Assembly: GCF_013003985.1 (NCBI RefSeq) | Contig: NZ_CP053073.1 | Location: 310,001-374,000, forward strand | Direction of reading: 5' to 3' | From: Usitatibacter palustris | GTDB taxonomy: Bacteria; Pseudomonadota; Gammaproteobacteria; Burkholderiales; Usitatibacteraceae | DNA length: 64,000 nt | In this document: positions 8,385-16,037 of the stretch, in pieces | Position numbering within the stretch: position 1 is the first letter of the stretch | Layout of the letters: each line of letters opens with the position of its first letter | Translations under genes and position numbers: made by a program | Notes under the pieces: generated by a model | What the model saw: the letters and a program-made list of their open reading frames with translations, nothing else | What the model was told of the DNA's origin: nothing | The model's database searches: none

Positions 8385-8722
8385 GATCCTGACTCCTTTT
8401 CCTTGAGTTGTTTGACGTATTGGTCGAAGCGGTCCAGTCGGGATTCCCACGACTGACGGCGTGTGGTCAGCCAGTCTTCGGCGACCTTCAACCGTTTGGG
8501 TGCGATCTCATACGTTCGCACTCGCCCCTCTTTCGTCGACCTCACCAGCCGGCTCTCTTCGAGCACCGAGAGGTGCTGGACGAACGACGGGAGCTGCATG
8601 TCGAACCGCGCCGCCAGCTCGCTGACGGTGGCGGGTCCAACCGACAGTCGCTCCAGGACCTTCCGCCGGGTCGGGTTGGACAAGGCGAGAAAAACGGCAT
8701 CAACGGCTGCGGATTGATTCAT
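8381..8722 (-). CDS. ArsR-family transcriptional regulator
   Basis: A 113-residue winged-helix regulator: FLALSNPTRRKVLERLSVGPATVSELAARFDMQLPSFVQHLSVLEESRLVRSTKEGRV is the standard ArsR HTH plus wing. No metal-binding ELCVCDL motif is seen, so it belongs to the metal-independent ArsR group that is usually paired with an AHSA1/SRPBCC protein, as here. It likely represses its own operon; the inverted repeat at 8781-8806 is the obvious operator candidate. Confidence 0.88.
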   Translation of the reverse strand: MNQSAAVDAVFLALSNPTRRKVLERLSVGPATVSELAARFDMQLPSFVQHLSVLEESRLVRSTKEGRVRTYEIAPKRLKVAEDWLTTRRQSWESRLDRFDQYVKQLKEKESGS

Positions 8723-8780
8723 TGCGACACCTTCCCAGGCTCGGGTTATCCGATTCGAGGGAGGGAGCGTAATGCCGTTT

Positions 8781-8806
8781 AATACTTTTGTAAATACCTA
8801 AGTATT
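8781..8806. promoter_or_regulatory. inverted repeat, candidate ArsR operator
   Basis: AATACTT at 8781-8787 and AAGTATT at 8800-8806 form perfect 7-bp inverted arms around a 12-bp AT-rich spacer. The site is 59 bp upstream of the ArsR start and about 100 bp upstream of the divergent gene at 8904, in a locally AT-rich stretch. Its place and symmetry fit an autoregulatory ArsR operator. This is inference from position only. Confidence 0.45.
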
Positions 8807-8903
8807 GGTTGTCCTTGGGGGTGACAACGCGATCCCACGGAGCGCACACTCTTGCACGAGGTGCATTTTCGGTGCGCTCTAACTCCATCGAGCGGAAGGA
8901 AAT

Positions 8904-9425
8904 ATGACCGCTGTCCGAATCACTACGGTCCGTGTCGCGTTGCGCGAAGCAGCGGAGCGGCGACTCGAGGAGGGATGGCTGTACCTCCCGTGCTCGGAGA
9001 TTCCCGCATTGGATTCGCCGTGCGTGATCGTTTCGGGCAGCGACGAGAGCGAAGAGGTCGCGGCCAAGGCCGGCTTCCCCCAGGAGGGTCTCTACACGCG
9101 CGATATCGAAGATACGGCCAAGGGCGCCGTCCAGTTCGAGGACCCGCCATCCGACGATCTCCTGCTGGAAGCATTTCTCTACTACTGGCGGTTCGACGCC
9201 TGGCTTCCCCATCCGGGGGCTTCGGACCCTCCCACCACCGACGAGTGGAAGCGCAACCTGGATCGGGAGTTCTTCGATCTTCTCGGAGCGGAGCGCGCCG
9301 ATGTTCCCTGCCACAAACAGGGCTGTCCTCGGGGTGCGGTTGCGCACAGCAGCCTCTGTCGCATTCACCACTTCGAAATGGTCAAGAAGGAGCCGTGCCC
9401 CTTTGGAGAGGCGGGCGGCCGATGA
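8904..9425 (+). CDS. hypothetical protein with C-terminal Cys/His cluster
   Basis: A 173-residue protein. The N-terminal half has a short helix and a WLYLPCSEIPALDSPCVIVS strand region. The C-terminus has a Cys/His cluster (PCHKQGCPRGAV, LCRIHHFEM, PCPF) that could bind zinc or a metal cofactor. ATG 8904 follows GGAAGGAAAT. It opens a tightly overlapping three-gene set with the HXXEE protein and a small membrane protein. No characterised family was recognised. Confidence 0.6.
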   Translation: MTAVRITTVRVALREAAERRLEEGWLYLPCSEIPALDSPCVIVSGSDESEEVAAKAGFPQEGLYTRDIEDTAKGAVQFEDPPSDDLLLEAFLYYWRFDAWLPHPGASDPPTTDEWKRNLDREFFDLLGAERADVPCHKQGCPRGAVAHSSLCRIHHFEMVKKEPCPFGEAGGR

Positions 9426-9817
9426 CGACCCGGGTCACGTGGGCATTCGGAGTCCTGCTCCTGGCACAAACCGTGCATACGGTGGAGGAGTATTACGGCC
9501 GCTTGTGGGAGTCATTTCCACCTGCACGATTCCTCACGGGATTGGTATCGCAGGACCGCGAGTGGAGCTTCGTGGCACTCAGCATCTTGCTGTTCGCGTT
9601 CGGGCTCTGGTGCCTGCTTTGGCCGGTGCGCCGCGGGTGGCCCTCGGCGGCGTATTTCGCCTGGGGCTGGCTGATCGTCGAGGTGATCAACGGGATCGTC
9701 CATCCCGTATGGACCGTGCACGAGGGCGGGTACACAGCGGGAGTTGCCACCGCTCCCCTCCTGCTGGCGTCGGCTGTCTACCTCGGGTATCAATTGCGAA
9801 GGGAGAATCCGAAATGA
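9422..9817 (+). CDS. HXXEE-motif membrane protein
   Basis: A 131-residue integral membrane protein of the HXXEE family. The defining motif appears in LLAQTVHTVEEYYGRL (His-x-x-Glu-Glu), and a second conserved histidine lies in INGIVHPVWTV, with about four transmembrane segments. The family is of unknown function; the conserved residues in the membrane suggest a metal or catalytic site. The ATG overlaps the stop of the preceding gene. Confidence 0.75.
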   Translation: MTTRVTWAFGVLLLAQTVHTVEEYYGRLWESFPPARFLTGLVSQDREWSFVALSILLFAFGLWCLLWPVRRGWPSAAYFAWGWLIVEVINGIVHPVWTVHEGGYTAGVATAPLLLASAVYLGYQLRRENPK

Positions 9818-10008
9818 AGCCATTCACCGCGATGTCGATAGCTCTCTTGTCGCTGGTCTCCGTCGTCCAGTTGATCCGCCTCGTCCTGGGGTGGGACGTC
9901 TCGATCAATGGAATCGCCATTCCGCTGTGGGCGAGCGGGATAGCATTCATTGTCTCGGGGGGACTCGCCGTCATGCTTTGGCGTGAGAGCCGCACGTCAC
10001 AACCCTAG
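9814..10008 (+). CDS. small two-pass membrane protein
   Basis: A 64-residue protein with two hydrophobic segments (MSIALLSLVSVVQLIRLVLG and PLWASGIAFIVSGGLAVML) and a basic C-terminus, so an N-in/C-in hairpin is likely. The ATG overlaps the HXXEE gene stop (ATGA), which suggests joint translation. No function is assigned; a partner role for the HXXEE protein is possible. Confidence 0.65.
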   Translation: MKPFTAMSIALLSLVSVVQLIRLVLGWDVSINGIAIPLWASGIAFIVSGGLAVMLWRESRTSQP

Positions 10009-10023
10009 CGAAACGGAGGCGCC

Positions 10024-10308
10024 ATGTGCCGCAACATCAAGACGCTGTTCAACTTCGAGCCGCCGGCCACCAAGGAAGAGATTCGCGACGCGTCGCTGCA
10101 ATTCGTGCGAAAGCTGAGCGGCTTCACGCACCCGTCCAAGGCGAACGACGCCGCGTTCCAACGCGCAGTTGAGGACATCTCGGCATCGGCCGAGGTCCTG
10201 ATCGCCTCGCTCGTCACGAACGCGCAGTCGCGCTCACGCGAGGTCGAGGCTGCGAAGGCCAGAGAGCGGTCGGCGCTGCGGTTCCCGCGCGCTGGGAATG
10301 AAAGCTGA
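10024..10308 (+). CDS. DUF2277 family protein
   Basis: A 94-residue protein with the DUF2277 signature: MCRNIKTLFNFEPPATKEEI at the N-terminus and the FVRKLSGFTHPSKANDAAF helix. The family is widespread and uncharacterised, mostly helical and cytoplasmic. ATG 10024 is preceded by ACGGAGGCGCC. The gene overlaps the next one by 11 bp. Confidence 0.85.
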   Translation: MCRNIKTLFNFEPPATKEEIRDASLQFVRKLSGFTHPSKANDAAFQRAVEDISASAEVLIASLVTNAQSRSREVEAAKARERSALRFPRAGNES

Positions 10309-10723
10309 CAAGATGGCACCGCTTCGCGCAGCCGAGATAGAAGCGCTGAAGGAACTCTACGCAGCGATCAATCGGAATGATATCGAGTCAGCCGTCAAGA
10401 TATTGGACCCGCAGATCGCGTGGATCGAACCTCCGGAGTACGGCACGACATGCCACGGACTCGTGGAATTGAAGGCGCACCTGACGAAGGCGCGCGGCAC
10501 GTGGGCTGAAGGAAGTTGCGAGCCGGATCGATTCGTCGTCGCCGGCGACAAGGTCATCGTATTCCTGAACATACATGTGAGGTTGAAAACCGAGACGGAC
10601 TTTCGCGTAGGTCGCCACGCGGCCATCTTTACGTTCCGCGACGGCGTGGCCACCGAGATGCGCATCATCGATGACGAGCAGGAGGCGCTCGAGTGGGCCG
10701 GCGCCAAAGCCTCACATGGATGA
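10298..10723 (+). CDS. NTF2-like (SnoaL-type) protein
   Basis: A 141-residue NTF2-fold protein. The helix LKELYAAINRNDIESAVKIL is followed by the strand IAWIEPPEYGTTCHG, helix LVELKAHLTKAR, and paired strands ending in HAAIFTFRDGVATEMRIIDD, which is the SnoaL-like layout. Such proteins are isomerases, hydrolases or binding proteins; the pocket residues do not identify a substrate. ATG 10313 (MAPLR) is an alternative start. Confidence 0.75.
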   Translation: MKADKMAPLRAAEIEALKELYAAINRNDIESAVKILDPQIAWIEPPEYGTTCHGLVELKAHLTKARGTWAEGSCEPDRFVVAGDKVIVFLNIHVRLKTETDFRVGRHAAIFTFRDGVATEMRIIDDEQEALEWAGAKASHG

Positions 10724-11090
10724 ACCGCGGACGCTCGAACAGCACCTCTTCGACCTGGAGTCGCGTTTGCTGGACTCGACCCGGAGAAGGGAAGCATCGG
10801 CAGTCGCAGCGCTGCTGAGCGACGACTTCGTGGAAATCGGTTCGACGGGTCGCATGTTCAACAAGTCCAGCATCATCGGGACCATGAGCAGCGAGGTGCC
10901 CGTTCAACGCGGAATCGCGAGCTTCAAACTGCACCAGATCGCGGAGGGCGTGGCGCTCGTCACCTATGTCGCGATCTCGGGCAGCGGCCCCAACGAGCCA
11001 TTGCGCGAATCGATGCGCAGTTCCGTCTGGAAACGTGAGGGCACCGAGTGGAGGATGGTATTTCACCAGGGCACGCTGATTGCCAAATAG
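10716..11090 (+). CDS. NTF2-like (DUF4440) protein
   Basis: A 124-residue protein whose helix QHLFDLESRLLDSTRRREASAVAALLSDDFVEIGSTG and closing WKREGTEWRMVFHQGT match DUF4440. ATG 10716 overlaps the end of the preceding NTF2-like gene by 8 bp; the frame opens 15 codons earlier inside that gene. The two adjacent NTF2-like genes are very different in sequence, so recent tandem duplication is unlikely. No substrate is assigned. Confidence 0.75.
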   Translation: MDEPRTLEQHLFDLESRLLDSTRRREASAVAALLSDDFVEIGSTGRMFNKSSIIGTMSSEVPVQRGIASFKLHQIAEGVALVTYVAISGSGPNEPLRESMRSSVWKREGTEWRMVFHQGTLIAK

Positions 11091-11101
11091 GGACCGCGGG
11101 A

Positions 11102-11707
11102 ATGCCGAAGCTTGACGCCACGCAGCTTGCCGCCGCCTCGGCCTGCTTGGTTCTCGGAGGATGCGTAAGCCCATTGCCCTTTGGGCCAGGCCGGTTCGAG
11201 GTCCAGTCCGAGGATGTGCGGATTGCAGATGTGTCCGGTCGCACGCTCTATGGTGATATGTCCCCGGCGGGTGCGCGGACGTTCGAAGTGATTCAATTCG
11301 AGATTTCCAGCGAGACCAACCTCCATACCTATTTCGAACACATGCTCCTCCAGGTCCGATGCACGGTGGATCACAGCACCGATCGCTCCGAGGCGAGCCG
11401 CGGGCACGGTCCGTACTACAACGGGATCGACCTCAGGTCATACACGTACAAGCCCAACAGCGTTACCTTGACCCCGAGGTCGCGCGATGGAAGGTACTCG
11501 TACACGGTGTACGCCTTTGCAGACCTCTCTGCCACGCGCTTGATCAACCACTCGTTCGAACGCTTTCCCCTCGAGCCAATGAAGTTCTCGGAACTATCGT
11601 GCTTCGTCATCGGGACCGCGATGGCGCCAGTCATGTTCCCGCGTTCGAACGACTTTGGTTTGAGCCGCGAGCAGTTCCTGAAGCTGCTTGCCGCCCATCG
11701 GTCCTAG
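11102..11707 (+). CDS. putative lipoprotein
   Basis: A 201-residue protein with a lipobox-like N-terminus (LAAASACLVLGGC, the acylated Cys at about residue 21). The mature part is beta-rich and has two further cysteines. ATG 11102 starts just after the DUF4440 stop, with CGGGA upstream. Probably anchored in the outer membrane or inner leaflet facing the periplasm. Family not recognised. Confidence 0.6.
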   Translation: MPKLDATQLAAASACLVLGGCVSPLPFGPGRFEVQSEDVRIADVSGRTLYGDMSPAGARTFEVIQFEISSETNLHTYFEHMLLQVRCTVDHSTDRSEASRGHGPYYNGIDLRSYTYKPNSVTLTPRSRDGRYSYTVYAFADLSATRLINHSFERFPLEPMKFSELSCFVIGTAMAPVMFPRSNDFGLSREQFLKLLAAHRS

Positions 11708-11720
11708 CCGAGGAGGCGCA

Positions 11721-11918
11721 ATGACACCGCGACAACTGAACGCGATAGTGCTGATCGGCATTGGCGTTGTGCTGCTGATGGTTCCGCAAACGATCCCGGG
11801 CGTGATTCGCAGCTCTCCACCCATGGTCGCGGCGGTGCTGACCCTTCTTTCGCCAATTGGATTGATCTTCTTCGTCCTCGGTCTGTATCGATATGCCACG
11901 AAGGGGCCGGACAAGTGA
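11721..11918 (+). CDS. small two-pass membrane protein
   Basis: A 65-residue protein with two hydrophobic segments (LNAIVLIGIGVVLLMVP and VAAVLTLLSPIGLIFFVLGLY). The ATG has a strong GAGGAGG site 4-5 bp upstream, supporting translation. It overlaps the next gene by 4 bp (GTGA). No family or function recognised. Confidence 0.65.
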   Translation: MTPRQLNAIVLIGIGVVLLMVPQTIPGVIRSSPPMVAAVLTLLSPIGLIFFVLGLYRYATKGPDK

Positions 11919-12349
11919 GCGATGACGTGACTCGCCGACCGGCAACGCAGGCGGACGTGCCGAGGTTGATGGAGATCCGCCGCCAGTCGATGAATCCCCA
12001 TCTGGTCGTGGCCGGCGTATCCATCTCCGATGAAGATCAACTCCAGAGGGTGCTGGTTCACTTCGAGAGTGCCGAAGTACTTCTCTCCGGCGGCGAGATC
12101 ATCGGACTGGTGAAGATCGTGCGCAATGGTTCGGACTGGGAACTTCTCCAGATCCAGCTCGAGACGGCCAGGCAGGGCAAGGGGCTAGGCGCTCAGCTCG
12201 TTGGACAGTTGATCGCCGAGGCGCAACAGGCCCAGGCCACACTCAAGCTCAGCGTATTGAAGGCGAACCCCGCGCGGCGGCTCTACGAGCGCCTCGGATT
12301 CGTCGTCATTGGCGAGGACGCGCACACATTCGAGATGCGGCTCTCCTAG
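11915..12349 (+). CDS. GNAT family N-acetyltransferase
   Basis: A 144-residue GNAT with acetyl-CoA loop RQGKGLGAQLVGQL (Q-x-K-G-x-G type), the preceding strand LLQIQLE, and motif B helix NPARRLYERLGFVVIG with the catalytic-type tyrosine. The closing strand THTFEMRL is complete. The start is GTG 11915 overlapping the previous stop. The substrate is unknown. Confidence 0.82.
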   Translation: MSDDVTRRPATQADVPRLMEIRRQSMNPHLVVAGVSISDEDQLQRVLVHFESAEVLLSGGEIIGLVKIVRNGSDWELLQIQLETARQGKGLGAQLVGQLIAEAQQAQATLKLSVLKANPARRLYERLGFVVIGEDAHTFEMRLS

Positions 12350-12352
12350 CGA

Positions 12353-12697
12353 ATGAGTCGAATCTTCTCCATGGCGTTCTCCAAGGTGTATCCGCTCTAC
12401 ATCAAGAAAGCGGAGCGCAAGAATCGTACGAAGGAAGAAGTCGACCAGGTCATCCGCTGGTTGACGGGCTACACCCAGGCGGGACTCGAGAAGCAAATCA
12501 AACGGGAGTGCGACTTCGAAACATTCTTTGCCCAGGCGCCGGCCATCAACCCCAATGTCTCCCTGATCAAGGGCGTGGTGTGCGGTGTTCGCGTGGAGGA
12601 AGTGGAAGATCCACTGATGCAGCGAATACGGTTCCTGGACAAGCTTATTGACGAGCTCGCGAAGGGAAAGACAATGGAGAAGATCCTGCGGAGCTGA
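12353..12697 (+). CDS. DUF2200 family protein
   Basis: A 114-residue protein with the DUF2200 pattern: [21 protein letters not shown] at the N-terminus, then [16 protein letters not shown] and the ending [19 protein letters not shown]. The family is small, helical and uncharacterised, and usually chromosomal. It starts at ATG 12353, three bases after the GNAT stop, so the two are probably cotranscribed. Confidence 0.88.
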   Translation: MSRIFSMAFSKVYPLYIKKAERKNRTKEEVDQVIRWLTGYTQAGLEKQIKRECDFETFFAQAPAINPNVSLIKGVVCGVRVEEVEDPLMQRIRFLDKLIDELAKGKTMEKILRS

Positions 12698-12715
12698 CCA
12701 GCCTGGGGAGACGCA

Positions 12716-13696
12716 ATGCATTTGAAGACAAGGCTCACTGAGAAACTCGGGATCACGCATCCCATTCTCCTGGCCCCGATGGGTGTCATGGCGGGCGGGA
12801 AGCTTGCTGCCGCCGTGTCCGAAGCAGGTGGGCTCGGCATCATCGGCGGTGGTTATGGCGACGCCGATTGGCTCGAGGCGCAATTCGCGGCCGCGGGAAC
12901 GTCCCGAGTCGGCTGCGGGTTCATCACGTGGTCGATGGCCCGGGATCCCAAGCTGCTCGATCAGGTGCTGGCCAAACGTCCCGCGGTGCTGATGCTCTCG
13001 TTCGGCGAGCTCGAACCGCATGCGTCTCACATCAAGAAGCAACGTGTTCCCCTTATCTGCCAGGTGCAGGGCATGAAGTACCTGCGCGAAGCCGTCGATG
13101 CGGGCGCGGACATCATCGTCACCGAAGGTTGCGAAGCCGGCGGCCACAGCGGCTACCGGGGCCTGTTCACGTTTGTTCCCGAAGCGGCCGACTATCTCGC
13201 GAAGCACTCACCGGATACGGTGCTCGTCGCGGCCGGCGGTGTGGGGGATGGTCGCGGACTCGCTGCCGCGCTCCTGCTTGGCGCCGATGGTGTTCTGATC
13301 GGAACGCGCTTCGTCGCCAGCAAGGAGTCGGAAGCGCCCGATGGATTTCGCGACGCGATTATCCGCGCCGACGGCGACGCCACGATGAAGTCGAACTCGG
13401 TCGACGTCGTCCGAAAGCGCTATTGGCCCAATCCGGAGTTCGTCATTCGCGTCCTGAAGAACCGCTTCGTTTCCAAGTGGCATGGGCGCGAGCGCGAGAT
13501 CGAGAAGGTGATCGACGTCGAGCACGAGCGCTTCTGGAATGCCTTCAAGGCCGGTGACGCTGAAGACTCCGGCGTTCTCATGGGCGAGGTCTCCGGAATC
13601 ATCAAGGACGCGCCGCCTGCCGCGAAGATCATCGACGATATGGTCGCCCAGGCATGCCAGCTCCTGGGTTCGTCCACGCGTCACGTTGTCCGCTAG
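12716..13696 (+). CDS. nitronate monooxygenase-type flavoprotein
   Basis: A 326-residue TIM-barrel FMN enzyme of the nitronate monooxygenase/2-nitropropane dioxygenase family. Visible are ITHPILLAPMGVMAGGKLAAAVSEAGGLGIIGGG (FMN site), the conserved EGCEAGGHSG segment with the catalytic-type histidine, VLVAAGGVGDGRGLAAALLLGADGVLIGTRF (phosphate-binding loops), and a C-terminal helical cap. It likely oxidises alkyl nitronates; other family members are enoyl reductases. The start ATG has GGGGAGA upstream. Confidence 0.88.
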   Translation: MHLKTRLTEKLGITHPILLAPMGVMAGGKLAAAVSEAGGLGIIGGGYGDADWLEAQFAAAGTSRVGCGFITWSMARDPKLLDQVLAKRPAVLMLSFGELEPHASHIKKQRVPLICQVQGMKYLREAVDAGADIIVTEGCEAGGHSGYRGLFTFVPEAADYLAKHSPDTVLVAAGGVGDGRGLAAALLLGADGVLIGTRFVASKESEAPDGFRDAIIRADGDATMKSNSVDVVRKRYWPNPEFVIRVLKNRFVSKWHGREREIEKVIDVEHERFWNAFKAGDAEDSGVLMGEVSGIIKDAPPAAKIIDDMVAQACQLLGSSTRHVVR

Positions 13697-13705
13697 GGTT
13701 GTTCG

Positions 13706-14044
13706 ATGGCCAATGTTGCGCGCACATCCAAGGAGATTCTCGAGGACATGACGGCCTTCGCGTTTTCGTCCGACTTCTTCATGGGGAAAGCGCTGGCACT
13801 TCGCGTCGGGGAGTGTTTCTCGTTCGTCCCCAGGGATATCGCGGACGGCAGCCCCACGCAGCAGGCCCTCGCGACGACCATCGCCACGCCGTTTACGGTT
13901 TGCCGCATTGGGCTCGATCGGGTGCCGCTCGAGTACGAGATGACTGCGGAGGACCTCGTGGGGCAGGTGGCATTCCTGGTTACGTCGGCCACTGAGCCCG
14001 AGCGTCACCAACTCGCCGTCATCGAAATGGAGAGTGGGGAGTGA
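13706..14044 (+). CDS. hypothetical protein
   Basis: A 112-residue soluble protein beginning at ATG 13706, 10 bp after the flavoenzyme stop. It has a helix ([18 protein letters not shown]), a segment with a single cysteine ([10 protein letters not shown]), and a C-terminal strand ([13 protein letters not shown]). No signal peptide, membrane segment or recognisable catalytic motif is seen. I do not recognise a family. Confidence 0.55.
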   Translation: MANVARTSKEILEDMTAFAFSSDFFMGKALALRVGECFSFVPRDIADGSPTQQALATTIATPFTVCRIGLDRVPLEYEMTAEDLVGQVAFLVTSATEPERHQLAVIEMESGE

Positions 14045-14096
14045 CGTCGGGCGTGGCGGTGCTAGTCTTTGTTCGCATGAATTCAAGGAGCGCGCG

Positions 14097-14576
14097 ATGA
14101 GCGAGCAAGAGAGACCGAGACCACCCCTTCCGCCCTTCGATGCCACGACCGCGGCGCAGAAGGTTCGGATGGCCGAAGACGGCTGGAACACGCGGGACCC
14201 GGTTCGAGTGTCCCTGGCCTACACGCCGGACAGCACGTGGCGTAACCGTGCGGAGTTCCTGACGGGTCGCGAGGCCATCGTCCAGTTCCTCACTCGCAAG
14301 TGGAACAAGGAACTCGACTACCGGTTGATCAAGGAGCTGTGGGCATTTCACGGCAACCGGATTGCCGTGCGCTTCGCCTACGAATGGCACGACGACTCGG
14401 GCCACTGGTTCCGCTCCTATGGGAACGAGAACTGGGAGTTCGACGAGCACGGGTTCATGCGCCGCCGCATCGCCAGCATCAATGACCATCCGATCCAGGA
14501 GAGCGAGCGCAAGTACCGTTGGCCGTTGGGGCGGCGGCCGGACGATCACCCCGGTTTGTCCGAGCTTGGCCTGTGA
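14097..14576 (+). CDS. NTF2-like protein (DUF1348 family)
   Basis: A 159-residue NTF2-fold protein with the DUF1348 signatures: [37 protein letters not shown], and [21 protein letters not shown] followed by [13 protein letters not shown]. Members of about 155 residues are common and of unknown activity; they are sometimes annotated as steroid isomerase-like. ATG 14097 has AAGGAG 7 bp upstream. The stop overlaps the following GTG. Confidence 0.88.
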   Translation: MSEQERPRPPLPPFDATTAAQKVRMAEDGWNTRDPVRVSLAYTPDSTWRNRAEFLTGREAIVQFLTRKWNKELDYRLIKELWAFHGNRIAVRFAYEWHDDSGHWFRSYGNENWEFDEHGFMRRRIASINDHPIQESERKYRWPLGRRPDDHPGLSELGL

Positions 14577-14779
14577 AGCGCGAGGCGCCGAGCAAGACAG
14601 CGAAGCTGGCAGCAGAAGGGCGGCGGGCTACCAAGTTGCTGCGCGGCAAGACCGTTGCCGTTGTTCGCCGCCATCGCGCCGGCGAGATCCTGATCGAGTT
14701 CACCGACCATTCCCGCATCTTCGTGGATGGCGAGGGCGAACTGGAGATCTCGATCGCTGGGACCGACGACGATGAGTGA
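14573..14779 (+). CDS. small basic-acidic hypothetical protein
   Basis: A 68-residue protein from GTG 14573, which overlaps the preceding stop by 4 bp. The N-terminus is lysine-rich ([20 protein letters not shown]). The C-terminal half alternates strands ([34 protein letters not shown]). It looks like a compact beta-rich domain, with no signal peptide or cysteines. No function assigned. Confidence 0.55.
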   Translation: MKREAPSKTAKLAAEGRRATKLLRGKTVAVVRRHRAGEILIEFTDHSRIFVDGEGELEISIAGTDDDE

Positions 14780-14795
14780 GCTCGACGACTGACGC

Positions 14796-14948
14796 ATGGC
14801 GATCTGCTACCAGGTTATGGAGTGCGGAGATCGCGCCTTGCTCGAGCAATGGATGGCCCAATGGTCTGACCTCGTGGATTTCGAGGTTCATCCCGTCATG
14901 ACTTCCCAGGAAGCGACGCAGCGAATGGCACCGAAGGCGGAGACGTGA
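14796..14948 (+). pseudogene. 5'-truncated DUF3303 gene remnant (50 codons)
   Basis: The 50-codon frame from ATG 14796 reads as the C-terminal half of a DUF3303 protein: CYQVMECGDRALLEQWMAQW then [17 protein letters not shown]. Full members have about 40 more residues in front, beginning with a short strand and a helix. An in-frame stop at 14790-14792 and the unrelated gene upstream show that the N-terminal half is missing here. It is probably a remnant; a short expressed protein is possible, but no ribosome-binding site is visible. Confidence 0.5.
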
Positions 14949-14952
14949 TGCG

Positions 14953-15351
14953 ATGCAGATTCGCGAAATCGAAGTAGCCGAGGTCGAGGTTGTGCGCCAG
15001 CTGCTCATGATGAACGGCTGGGGCGAGCGAGATACTGTTGCGAGTCGATTTTCCGAGCTCCTTGCGCGATCCCAGGTCGCGCTTGTCGCCTTGGAGGGAA
15101 CCGAGGTACTGGGCTTCGTGCGCGCGATTACCGACGGAATGTCGAACGGATACATTTCGATGCTGGTGGTGACCGAATCACATCGGCGCAAGGGCGTCGG
15201 GCGGGCTCTGGTGAGGGCCGCGATGGGAGACGACCCCCGAATCACGTGGGTACTTCGCGCGGGTCGAAATGGAGTTTCTGAGTTTTACCAGAAGCTGGGA
15301 TTCAACCAATCGGAAGTCGCCATGGAGCGGCCAGGCGTTCGGAAGATCTGA
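14953..15351 (+). CDS. GNAT family N-acetyltransferase
   Basis: A 132-residue GNAT: strand [11 protein letters not shown] leads into [15 protein letters not shown] (R-x-x-G-x-G acetyl-CoA loop), and [22 protein letters not shown] forms the C-terminal helix and strand with the conserved tyrosine. The length and layout resemble short single-domain GNATs. It starts at ATG 14953, 4 bp after the DUF3303 remnant. The acceptor is unknown. Confidence 0.82.
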   Translation: MQIREIEVAEVEVVRQLLMMNGWGERDTVASRFSELLARSQVALVALEGTEVLGFVRAITDGMSNGYISMLVVTESHRRKGVGRALVRAAMGDDPRITWVLRAGRNGVSEFYQKLGFNQSEVAMERPGVRKI

Positions 15352-15352
15352 C

Positions 15353-15715
15353 GTGCTGCCGAAACGCATCGAGGGATTTCTCAATACCGGCGACACCGTC
15401 ATCGCCGACATTCTTGCCGAGGGCGGCACGCGTTGCTTTGTGCGCATCCGGCCCGTGCCCAATCCGTCCGTGCCGCGCGAAGAACGTCGCTACCTGAACT
15501 CGCGGTGGTCCATGTGGGAGTACTGGTGGTATGACTTCCGCCGCATGGAGCTCCGCCCCGGGTGGGAGGAGCTGTCCGACGACTACGATATGTTCCTCGT
15601 CACGGATGAGGCAATCCGGACCAAGTCCGAAGTAGAGTTCTACGTAGCCCTTAGGAAGTGGGTACCCCCCACGGTAGAGCTCCAGCACTTCTGGGACTCT
15701 GCGTGTCCGGAATGA
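15353..15715 (+). CDS. hypothetical protein, aromatic-rich
   Basis: A 120-residue protein starting at GTG 15353, immediately after the GNAT stop. It is rich in tryptophan and tyrosine (SRWSMWEYWWYDFRRME) and ends with VELQHFWDSACPE. No signal peptide or membrane segment is present. No ribosome-binding site stands out, so translation may be coupled to the upstream gene. Family not recognised. Confidence 0.5.
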   Translation: MLPKRIEGFLNTGDTVIADILAEGGTRCFVRIRPVPNPSVPREERRYLNSRWSMWEYWWYDFRRMELRPGWEELSDDYDMFLVTDEAIRTKSEVEFYVALRKWVPPTVELQHFWDSACPE

Positions 15716-15748
15716 AGATGCGACGACATATTCTCGGAGAGTAGCTTG

Positions 15749-16015
15749 ATGCGCATCCCCGCTGGATGGGAGCTGTTCCGCATATTCACGGACATCGGTT
15801 CGGCCAAGCTCATGTCGGACTGGTTGGTCCGGGAGGGCGTACCAACCACGGTGGTGCCGAGAGCGCTCGAAAATGCGCGGGAGACCGAGTTCTGCGTGCT
15901 CGTCGAGAATCGCCTGGCCCATCGAGCACGGTGGATCGTTTCGCAATTGCCACCTACCGACGACGAGTTGGACTTTCTCGCCACGGGAAGGCTGCCGGGC
16001 AATGACAATCAGTAG
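15749..16015 (+). CDS. small protein, possibly DUF2007-like
   Basis: An 88-residue protein with the pattern of a small ferredoxin-like fold: ELFRIFTDIGSAKLMSDWLVREGVPTTVV followed by FCVLVENRLAHRARWIVSQL. This resembles DUF2007 (putative signal-transducing) proteins, in which a helix and strand track a ligand. The match is by layout only. ATG 15749 is chosen over TTG 15746. Confidence 0.5.
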   Translation: MRIPAGWELFRIFTDIGSAKLMSDWLVREGVPTTVVPRALENARETEFCVLVENRLAHRARWIVSQLPPTDDELDFLATGRLPGNDNQ

Positions 16016-16037
16016 GATGTGCCTCGCTGAGGCATCG

